The position numbers and the translations under genes were made by a program. From NCBI RefSeq assembly GCF_900104815.1, contig NZ_FNTD01000003.1:1-64000 (forward strand): a stretch of 64,000 bases of DNA, in the 5' to 3' direction. Positions 57,741-64,000 of this stretch are shown in pieces. How positions within the stretch are numbered: position 1 is the first letter of the stretch; every line of letters begins with the position of its first letter. Source of the stretch: Streptomyces misionensis. Its GTDB lineage: Bacteria; Actinomycetota; Actinomycetes; Streptomycetales; Streptomycetaceae. The notes beneath the pieces were generated by a model, which had not been told where the DNA came from, searched no databases, and saw nothing but the letters and a program-made list of their open reading frames with translations.

Positions 57741-58964
57741 TCAGCGGGCGGCCAGCGCCGCCAGATCACGTACGAGCTGTGCCGGGCTGGGCAGCGCCCG
57801 CATCTCGTCGCGCAGCCGCGCCGCCCGCTCGCGGTGGCCGGGATCGCCGAGCAGTTCCCCCACCGCGGCGCGCACCGCCACGGCGTCGGCCCGATGGGCG
57901 GGCAGGGCGAGCCCGGCGCCGGCGGCGGCGACCCGGCGGGCGTTGAGGAACTGGTCCATCGCGCACGCCATGACCATCTGCGGCACCCCGGCGGCCGTCG
58001 CCGTCATCACCGCCCCCGCGCCGCCGTGGTGGACGACCGCGTCGCAGCCGGGCAGCAGCAGGTGGAGCGGGCACTGGGCCAACACGGTCACCGACGGCGG
58101 CAGTTGCCCGAGCGCGGCGACGTCGGCCGCCGGGGCGGTGAGGACGACGTCGGCGTCCAGCTCCGTCAGGGCCGCCAGCACCTCGGGCAGCCTGAACGCC
58201 TGCGGACCTGCCACCCGGGTGGCCGAGTTGCCCCAGATGACGCAGACCCGGGGCCGGCCGGGGCGCGGCGGCGCCAGGCGGGGCACGGCGCCGGGCCCGT
58301 TGTAGGGGACGTACCGCATCGGCAGGCGCGCCGCGTCGGTGCGCGGCCGCAGCCCGGCGGGGCACGGGTCGATGACGTGCCGGACGAAGTCGGGCCGGAA
58401 CTCCCCCGCGCCGTGGCGGCGGAACGCGCCCGTGGGGTCGTCCGGGCGCAGCCGCAGCCCCGGCTCGTCCTCGTCGGTGCCGACCGGACCCCACAGGTGC
58501 AGCACCGATGGCACCCCGGTCACCCGGGCTGCCAGCACGCCTTCAAGGCTGAGCAGTTCATGCACCACGAGGTCGGGCCGCCAGCGCCGGGCGAGGCCGA
58601 CGGCGGCGTCGAAGCCGCGCCGGGCCGGCTCGGCGAGCCGCGCACCGCTCTCCCGGGTGAAGTCGGCGAAGGTGAACTCGGCGAGGGACCGCATGGGTTC
58701 GCCGGTGACCGGGTGCGGCGGCGGCGCGGGGTAGGGCCAGGTGCCCTCCTGGGCGTTCCAGACGTTCTGCAACCGGGCCAGGAACATCATGTCGACCTCG
58801 CCGAGCACCGGCACCGGCACCAGCCCGGCCCGGCCGATCTCCGTGCTCTGCGACGGGGCGCAGGCCACCCGCACCTCGTGCCCGGATGCCTGGAGCGCCC
58901 ACCCCAGGGGCACGAGCGGGTACCAGTGCCCGCGCCAGGCCGACACCGTGAACAGCACACGCAT
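57741..58964 (-). CDS. Glycosyltransferase 4
   Basis: 407 residues, ATG 58964 with GAGGAG upstream. Opens MRVLFTVSAWRGHWYPLVPL; donor end LPGCDAVVHHGGAGAVMTAT then GVPQMVMACAMDQFLNARRV. A single-gene transcript between the exporter and a methyltransferase. Closest in the window to glycosyltransferase 2. Confidence 0.9.
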   Translation of the reverse strand: MRVLFTVSAWRGHWYPLVPLGWALQASGHEVRVACAPSQSTEIGRAGLVPVPVLGEVDMMFLARLQNVWNAQEGTWPYPAPPPHPVTGEPMRSLAEFTFADFTRESGARLAEPARRGFDAAVGLARRWRPDLVVHELLSLEGVLAARVTGVPSVLHLWGPVGTDEDEPGLRLRPDDPTGAFRRHGAGEFRPDFVRHVIDPCPAGLRPRTDAARLPMRYVPYNGPGAVPRLAPPRPGRPRVCVIWGNSATRVAGPQAFRLPEVLAALTELDADVVLTAPAADVAALGQLPPSVTVLAQCPLHLLLPGCDAVVHHGGAGAVMTATAAGVPQMVMACAMDQFLNARRVAAAGAGLALPAHRADAVAVRAAVGELLGDPGHRERAARLRDEMRALPSPAQLVRDLAALAAR

Positions 58965-59101
58965 GCATGTCTCCTCGGATTCAACCACCGGTCCGCCAGG
59001 ATCGCGGAGCGCTCTCGATCCGGGGTCGAGCCGCCCTGCAGGCGGCCCGGCCACAGTGGCGGCGGCCCGCCGCCCGGCGGCCACCCTGGGAAGGAGCGAT
59101 C

Positions 59102-60139
59102 GTGACCGGAGCGGATGCCGAACGGCTCACACCGCAGCGGCTGTTCGAGATGATGGCCGCGTTCAAGCAGACCGCGGTGGTGCGTGCCGCGGTCGAGTTG
59201 AAGATCTTCGACGCACTCGCCGAGGGGCCGGCCGACGCGGCGGTGGTGGCCGCCCGGACCGGCGCCGACGAGCGCGGTACCCGGCTGCTGCTCGGTGCGC
59301 TGGCCGCGCTGCGGCTCGTCGACGAGTGCGAGGGGCGCTACGGCCTGGTGCCCGGCGCCGGGGAACTGCTCGTCACCACCAGCCCCGGATACTGCGGCGG
59401 CATCGCCTCGGTGGCGGCGAGCACCGGTGAGTGGGAGGCACTGGGACGGCTGGCGCGCACGGTACGCGAGGGCGGCCCGGTGCCGGGCGTCGACGCCCTG
59501 GCGCCGGATTTCCCGTACTGGGTTGACTTCGCCACCCACACCACCTTCGGCACCGTTCGCGCGGCCGAGCTCCTCGCCGACGTCCTGGAACCCTGGGCGA
59601 AGGAGCGCACCGGGCTGCGCGTGCTGGACGCCGGGTGCGGGCACGGCCTGACCGGCTACACGCTCGCCCGGCGGCTGCCGGACGCCCGGATCACCTCGCA
59701 GGACTGGCCCACCGTGCTCGAGGTCGCCGACGGGCACGCCCGCCGGCTCGGGGTGCGCGACCGGGTGGAGCTGCTCCCCGGCGACGTCTTTGATGTGCCG
59801 CTGGACGGCCCGTACAACGTCGTGGTGGTGGGCAACCTGCTCTTCCACTTCCCGCCGGAGCGCGCCGCCGCGCTGATGAAACGGCTCGCCGGGGTCCTCG
59901 CGCCGGGCGGCCGGCTGGTGGTGCTGGGGTTCACCACCGGCGACCGGCCGCCCGCCGACGAGCCGCACGCCCACCTGCTCGGCCTGCTCATGCTGTCGTG
60001 GACCGCGGGCGGCGAGCTGCACTCGACCGAGGCGCACCGCGCGATGCTCGCCGAAGCCGGTCTGACCCGGGCCGAGTTGACGACGCGGCCCGGCCTGCCG
60101 CTGAGCGTGCTGGTCGGCTCGCGCGCCGACGAGGGCTGA
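59102..60139 (+). CDS. SAM-dependent methyltransferase 2
   Basis: 345 residues from GTG 59102 (GGAAGGAG upstream). N-terminal winged/dimer domain (QTAVVRAAVELKIFDALAEG), SAM motif DAGCGHG at 176-182, then FHFPPERAAALMKRLAGVLA and LLMLSWTAGGELHSTEAHRA. Related to the hydroxyneurosporene/O-methyltransferase group used for polyketide and sugar methylation. Not alike in sequence to methyltransferase 1. The substrate may be a sugar hydroxyl or the aglycone. Confidence 0.85.
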   Translation: MTGADAERLTPQRLFEMMAAFKQTAVVRAAVELKIFDALAEGPADAAVVAARTGADERGTRLLLGALAALRLVDECEGRYGLVPGAGELLVTTSPGYCGGIASVAASTGEWEALGRLARTVREGGPVPGVDALAPDFPYWVDFATHTTFGTVRAAELLADVLEPWAKERTGLRVLDAGCGHGLTGYTLARRLPDARITSQDWPTVLEVADGHARRLGVRDRVELLPGDVFDVPLDGPYNVVVVGNLLFHFPPERAAALMKRLAGVLAPGGRLVVLGFTTGDRPPADEPHAHLLGLLMLSWTAGGELHSTEAHRAMLAEAGLTRAELTTRPGLPLSVLVGSRADEG

Positions 60140-60315
60140 CCGGTGAGACGGTCGCCGGAGGGGGCGCCGGGAGCGCGGCCCTCGCCGAGGAACTCCTCCA
60201 GCGGTCCTCGAGGACCTCGTGCAGCATGGTGGGGACAGGCCGTGCGTGGCGGGCAAGCACCGGACAGGAGTGGGACGTTGATGGACACCAGCAGGCCCGG
60301 CGCGGGCGGGCGCCG

Positions 60316-60891
60316 ATGACGCGGCGACCGCCCGGCAGACGGCGGTTCCCGGTGGCGACCGCCTCCGTCCTCCTGGTCACCGGTGCGGTGACCGCGGCGC
60401 AGTTCGCCTGGCCGGAGGTGCTGTCGGCACTGCGGCGCGACCCCGACGCGCTCGCCCGCGGCGAGTGGTGGCGGGCGCTGTCCCCGCTGCTGGTCCAGGA
60501 CCCCTCCTGGCAGTCGCTGATCACCGTGCCGGGCATCGCGCTGCTCGGGGTGCCGGTCGAGCGGCTCCTCGGCTCGCGCGCGATGCTCGCGCTCTATCTG
60601 GTGCCCGGCGCGGTCGGCGAACTCGTCGGGTACGCCTGGCAACCGCACGGCGCGGGCAACTCCGTCGCCGACCTGGGCCTCGCGGGCGGGCTGATCGCCT
60701 GGCTGTACCTCGAGGCGGGCGACCGCGGCTGGCCGCGACCGCTGCTGAACCGGGTCCGCCTGTGGGGCGGTGCGGTGCTCGCCGGGGCCGTGGTGGACAC
60801 CGCGCTGCGCGACATCCACGGCCTGCCCACGATGACCGGCGCCGCCCTCGGCGCCGGTCTGCTCCTGCGGCGCCGCCGACGCGCCCGCTGA
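60316..60891 (+). CDS. Rhomboid-like membrane protein
   Basis: 191 residues, ATG 60316. About five hydrophobic segments: VATASVLLVTGAVTAAQFAW, ITVPGIALLGVPVERLLGSR, ALYLVPGAVGELVGYAW, LGLAGGLIAWLYLE, GAVLAGAVVDTAL. ARGEWWRALSPLLVQ matches rhomboid proteins. The rhomboid GxSG nucleophile region reads GNSVADLG, so the catalytic motif is altered and it is likely a pseudoprotease. A 23-codon reading frame ends ATGA over its start. Its tie to the pathway is unclear. Confidence 0.7.
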   Translation: MTRRPPGRRRFPVATASVLLVTGAVTAAQFAWPEVLSALRRDPDALARGEWWRALSPLLVQDPSWQSLITVPGIALLGVPVERLLGSRAMLALYLVPGAVGELVGYAWQPHGAGNSVADLGLAGGLIAWLYLEAGDRGWPRPLLNRVRLWGGAVLAGAVVDTALRDIHGLPTMTGAALGAGLLLRRRRRAR

Positions 60892-60900
60892 CACCGGCGC

Positions 60901-61105
60901 GCCGACGGTCCGTGGCGAACCGCCACGGGCCGTCGGCGTCTGCGCGGGGATACGGCCGGCTCGCCACCGCTGGCTCCGCTGTCGAGGCCGATCGCCGTCG
61001 CGGCGGGGAAAGGCCGGTCCCCGGCGGCACCGCAGCCCGCGCCCGGTGCGCGGACACGGCCCGGCACGGCGGCGCGGGCGCCGGCGACTCCCCGGCGCCC
61101 GCGCC
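60901..61105. terminator. Two strong hairpins between convergent genes
   Basis: A 17-bp near-perfect stem at 60901-60917 with 60921-60937 (one G:T wobble), and a perfect 14-bp stem at 61071-61084 with 61092-61105. They lie between the rhomboid-like and luciferase-like genes; no gene is present in the interval. Confidence 0.82.
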
Positions 61106-61116
61106 GCCTCGCGTGC

Positions 61117-62199
61117 TCAGTCCCGCGGAGCGGCGACGCGGCGGCGAACGGTGTCCAGGTGTTCCAGGCCCGCCAGGACGGCGTCGGTGTCGCCGACGAA
61201 GTCGACCAGGCAGGCGATCTCGTCGGCGCCCGCGGCGCGTACTCGTTCGGCCACCGCCGTGCAGGCGTCCACCGAGCCGATCAGCGAGGTGCCGCCCAGG
61301 TACCGGTTGACGCCGAATTCGGCGAGGCGGGAGCGGGCGTCGTCGCGGCCCATGAAGTCACGGCCCCGGCGCCCGCCGCTCATCGACCCGCCGGCGCGTA
61401 CCGCGCGGGCCTCCAGGTCGATGGCGGTCAGCAGGTACTCCCTGAGCGCGGGCGCGGCAACCGCGTGCGCGGCCTCGGTGGTCGCGGCGACGTAGGTGTG
61501 CATCATCACCGTGACCCGCCCCTGGTCGAACCCGGCCTGCGCGCGTGCCTTGCGGTAGACCGTGATCTTCTCGGCGAGCCCGTCGACGTCCTGGTTCTCC
61601 AGGTGGGTGAGGACGTTGGTGCCGAGACGGCCCGCGGTGCGGAAGGTCTCCTCGCTTCGCGAGACGGTGGTCCAGATCGGCAGCTCACGCTGGACCGGCC
61701 GCGGGTAGAGGTCGACGGTGACCTCCTCGCCGTGCGGGTTGGGCCCGGTCCAGGTGCCGTCGGCCCAGGCCCGGCGGATCGCCGCGATGTCGGCGACGAC
61801 CCGCTCGCGGCGGCCTTCGTACGCCTCCGGGGCCAGCACGAAGTCGTTGACGTTCCACCCGGAGCCGACCGAGATCGCCGCGCGCCCGCCCGAGATGACG
61901 TCGATGACGCCGAAGTCCTCGACCACGCGCGCGGGATGGTGCAGCGGGGTGACCACGCTGCCCACCCGGATCTGCATCCGCTCGGTCACCGCGGCCACCG
62001 CGGCTGAGGTGACCGCCGGGTTGGGGAAGGCTCCGCCGAAGCGGTGGAAGTGGCGCTCCGGAGTGGAGACGAAGGAGAAGCCGAGCTCGTCGGCGCGGCG
62101 GGCGCCTGCCAGCAGCAGTCGGTAGGCGTCGGCGGCGGCGTCCCCGACCGCGGCGAAGAAGAACAGGCCGAAGTCGAGGCCGTCCGGGGTGTCGGTCAT
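61117..62199 (-). CDS. Luciferase-like flavin monooxygenase
   Basis: 360 residues, ATG 62199 overlapping the glycosyltransferase 5 stop (ATGA). TIM-barrel landmarks: LDFGLFFFAAVGDAAADAYR, FVSTPERHFHRFGGAFPNPA, RVGSVVTPLHHPARVVEDFG, RAAISVGSGWNVNDFVLAPE, and WTTVSRSEETFRTAG. This is the MupA-like subgroup found in natural-product clusters, which uses reduced FMN supplied by a separate reductase. It may oxidise a sugar, an amino-sugar or the aglycone. Confidence 0.85.
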   Translation of the reverse strand: MTDTPDGLDFGLFFFAAVGDAAADAYRLLLAGARRADELGFSFVSTPERHFHRFGGAFPNPAVTSAAVAAVTERMQIRVGSVVTPLHHPARVVEDFGVIDVISGGRAAISVGSGWNVNDFVLAPEAYEGRRERVVADIAAIRRAWADGTWTGPNPHGEEVTVDLYPRPVQRELPIWTTVSRSEETFRTAGRLGTNVLTHLENQDVDGLAEKITVYRKARAQAGFDQGRVTVMMHTYVAATTEAAHAVAAPALREYLLTAIDLEARAVRAGGSMSGGRRGRDFMGRDDARSRLAEFGVNRYLGGTSLIGSVDACTAVAERVRAAGADEIACLVDFVGDTDAVLAGLEHLDTVRRRVAAPRD

Positions 62200-63413
62200 G
62201 ATGCTGCTCCCTGCTGTCCGAGCTGCTGTATGAGCTGCGGTATGTGCTGTGCGATGGGCGCGAGCGCGTCGGCGGCCCCGTCTCCGGCCGCCAGCCGCTC
62301 CACGACCGGTATGTAGTCCGCGAGTGTCGGCAGGCCCGTCATGGCGTCCCGCAGGGCCGCCGCGGCCGCTCGGCAGGCGGGGTCGCCGAGCAGCTCCCCG
62401 ACGAGCCCGCGCAGTTCGGCGGGCCCCGCCTCGGCTGCGGGGAGGTGGCTGCCCGCGCCGGTGCGCGCCAGGTGGACGGCGAAGAACCGCTGGTCGGGGC
62501 TGTGGCTGAGCGCCAGCTGCGGTACGCCGTGCAGTGCGGCGGTGAGCATGGTGCCGGTGCCGCCGTGGTGGATGACGAGGTCGCAGGAGGGGATGAGCAT
62601 GTGCAGGGCGCAGTCCTCCACGACCCGAACCCCCTGCGGCACCGTACCCAGCAGCGGCCGCTGGCCCGCCACGACGGCGGCGACGAGCTCGACGTCGAGC
62701 CCGCACAGGGCGTCGAGCACCCGGGGGGCGAAGAAGCCGTCCGGGCCAGCCACCTCGGTCATGGTGATGCCCAGCGCGACGCAGATCCGGGGCCGGCCAG
62801 CGGGCCGCTCCAGCACCCCGGACGGCACCCGCCCGGCGCTGCTATACGGCACGTAGCGCACCGGCAACCGCCTGGCCATCCCCGGCACCTGCGCCGCCTC
62901 GGGGCAGGCGTCGAGGTTCCACCACTCTGGCACGTCGGCCAGGCGCAGCCCGAACCGTTCGAAGAGCGCGCCGAACTCGGGCGGCAGGTTGTCCCGGCCC
63001 AGGCCGCGGCCGACGATGTCCGGCCCCCAAGGGCAGCGCAGCGACAGCGCGCCCGTGACGGCGGCGACGAGCGGCCCGGCGAGCGCGGACGGCTCCCAGA
63101 CCACGACGTCCGGCCACCAGGCGCGGGCGAACCGCACCACGTCGTCGGCCATGCCGTCGGCGATGTCGCAGAAGAGCGTCTTGGGGTCCGCCGCCGCGGG
63201 CCGCCCCGTCCCGGCCCGCTCCCGGTAGCGGCGGGCGAAGTCCACCGGCGGGCCGGCGCCGACCACGGGTATGCCGGACGCCGCGACGGTGTCGACGAGC
63301 TCCGGGTGGGTGGCGGCGTACACCTCGTGTCCCGCGGCGCGCAGGGCCCAGGCGAACGGCGCCATGACGAAGTAGTGCGACGGCATCACGGCCGTCACGA
63401 ACAGCACACGCAC
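62196..63413 (-). CDS. Glycosyltransferase 5
   Basis: 405 residues from GTG 63413. Opens MRVLFVTAVMPSHYFVMAPF, and the donor end is IPSCDLVIHHGGTGTMLTAA then GVPQLALSHSPDQRFFAVHL. It differs more from glycosyltransferases 1-4 in the N-domain (AFWALRAAG region reads AFAWALRAAGHEVYAATHPE), closer to the DnrS/SnogE type, so it may act at a different position. A Gln-rich C-terminal tail of about 15 residues is unusual. Confidence 0.88.
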   Translation of the reverse strand: MRVLFVTAVMPSHYFVMAPFAWALRAAGHEVYAATHPELVDTVAASGIPVVGAGPPVDFARRYRERAGTGRPAAADPKTLFCDIADGMADDVVRFARAWWPDVVVWEPSALAGPLVAAVTGALSLRCPWGPDIVGRGLGRDNLPPEFGALFERFGLRLADVPEWWNLDACPEAAQVPGMARRLPVRYVPYSSAGRVPSGVLERPAGRPRICVALGITMTEVAGPDGFFAPRVLDALCGLDVELVAAVVAGQRPLLGTVPQGVRVVEDCALHMLIPSCDLVIHHGGTGTMLTAALHGVPQLALSHSPDQRFFAVHLARTGAGSHLPAAEAGPAELRGLVGELLGDPACRAAAAALRDAMTGLPTLADYIPVVERLAAGDGAADALAPIAQHIPQLIQQLGQQGAAS

Positions 63414-63453
63414 CGGTGCACTCCCCTGTTGTTCCCGTGTTCCGGGGCCCCGG

Positions 63454-64000
63454 TCACAGTGCCGGGGCTTCCTGTGCGGTCGCCGGGGAGTCGACGTAGC
63501 GGTCGAGCACCCCCTGGTAGTAGTCGTCGGCGAAGGCCACCGGTCGCGGGTGCAGCAGCCGCCGCAGCTTGTCGATGCGGACCCGGTGGTTGGCGCCGAG
63601 GCCGGTGACGAACCGGCGCGTCGCCGGGGTGCCGAGCCGCCGCTCGAGATGGTCGACGATCGCCTCGACGGGGACGGCCACCCCGGAGGCGATGTTGACC
63701 ACGTCGTCGCGCACGCCGAGCGTGAGCAGCCGGTCGACCAGGTCGACCACGTCGTCGATGGCGATCAGATCGCGAGCCGCGCCGCGGTGCACCGTCACCT
63801 CGCCCGCGCGCACCTGGCTGATCAGTGAGGGCAGCAACTGGTGCGGCGGGTGGCCGGGGCCGACGACGTGGCCGAGGCGGAGGACGAGGTGGTCGGCGCC
63901 ACCGGAGCCGACCACCTGCTCCAGCGCCCGCTTGTGCCGCCCGTACGGAGTGCAGGGCGTGACCAATTCGTCCTCCCGCCCGTGGCAGCCGGGGGCGCCG
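63454..64000 (-). CDS. NDP-sugar SDR (epimerase/reductase), partial at window edge
   Basis: The 3' 182 codons are present; the start lies beyond 64000. The frame continues upstream of any internal start as EDELVTPCTPYGRHKRALEQ, carrying the Y-x3-K active site (Y-G-R-H-K), then LRLGHVVGPGHPPHQLLPSL, DLIAIDDVVDLVDRLL and VNIASGVAVPVEAIVDHL. Extended SDR of the deoxysugar type; a 4-ketoreductase or an NDP-hexose oxidoreductase. The Rossmann N-terminus is not visible, so cofactor and step cannot be stated. Confidence 0.85.
   Translation of the reverse strand, partial: GAPGCHGREDELVTPCTPYGRHKRALEQVVGSGGADHLVLRLGHVVGPGHPPHQLLPSLISQVRAGEVTVHRGAARDLIAIDDVVDLVDRLLTLGVRDDVVNIASGVAVPVEAIVDHLERRLGTPATRRFVTGLGANHRVRIDKLRRLLHPRPVAFADDYYQGVLDRYVDSPATAQEAPAL

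Overview
The window reads as high-GC actinobacterial DNA from a linear replicon, almost certainly Streptomyces or a close relative. The reasons are GC-rich third positions, frequent GTG/TTG starts, a tap-tpg pair (telomere-associated and terminal proteins, specific to Streptomyces linear replicons), a palindrome-rich stretch at the left edge that looks like a telomere, and the accessory gene content. I found no tRNA, rRNA or CRISPR array.

Region A (1-15.2 kb), replicon-end and plasmid-like genes: hairpin-rich left end, two overlapping winged-helix proteins, a 55-bp palindrome, several small orphan genes (including a RapZ C-terminal-like protein), a RelE/ParE toxin-antitoxin pair, an array of GTGACA/TGTCAC repeats, two small gene cassettes each framed by the same 48-bp inverted repeat, a solitary tpg-like gene, the tap-tpg operon, and a tandem zeta-kinase-like protein.

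Region B (15.8-23.1 kb), a compact AT-richer island with TTA codons in every large gene: a 43-residue candidate RiPP precursor followed by a strong hairpin; a HExxH protein resembling proposed 2-oxoglutarate/Fe peptide beta-hydroxylases; an MFS exporter; a KASIII-like acyltransferase with Cys-Ser-Asp at the triad positions; an acyl carrier protein; and a thiamine-dependent dehydrogenase made of E1-alpha plus a fused E1-beta/lipoyl/E2 protein. My reading is a ribosomal peptide that is hydroxylated and then O-acylated with a short acyl unit made as acyl-ACP from a 2-oxo acid or ketose. This is the most novel-looking system in the window.

Region C (23.1-29.8 kb), decayed DNA: truncated nuclease, frameshifted MFS gene, two separated pieces of an ISL3-type transposase, a DUF4259 protein, a second copy of the Region A HTH gene, small hypothetical genes and a broken HTH/TPR regulator.

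Region D (29.9 kb to the right edge), part of a large biosynthetic cluster for a glycosylated, acylated aromatic (type II) polyketide. Tailoring genes present are a di-domain aromatase/cyclase, a PF04199-type cyclase, a SnoaL-like protein, two FAD monooxygenases, an ABM monooxygenase, a luciferase-like monooxygenase, SDR reductases, two methyltransferases and an acyl-CoA ligase. Deoxysugar genes present are a 3,5-epimerase, 2,3-dehydratase, PMP/Fe-S 3-dehydratase, 4-ketoreductase, aldo/keto reductase and a partial SDR. There are five paralogous glycosyltransferases, an AMP-ligase/ACP/KASIII acyl-transfer set, a second KASIII-like enzyme with a serine nucleophile, and two DrrAB-type ABC exporters. 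Ketosynthase alpha/beta, sugar-nucleotide synthase and pathway regulators are absent and presumably lie beyond 64 kb.
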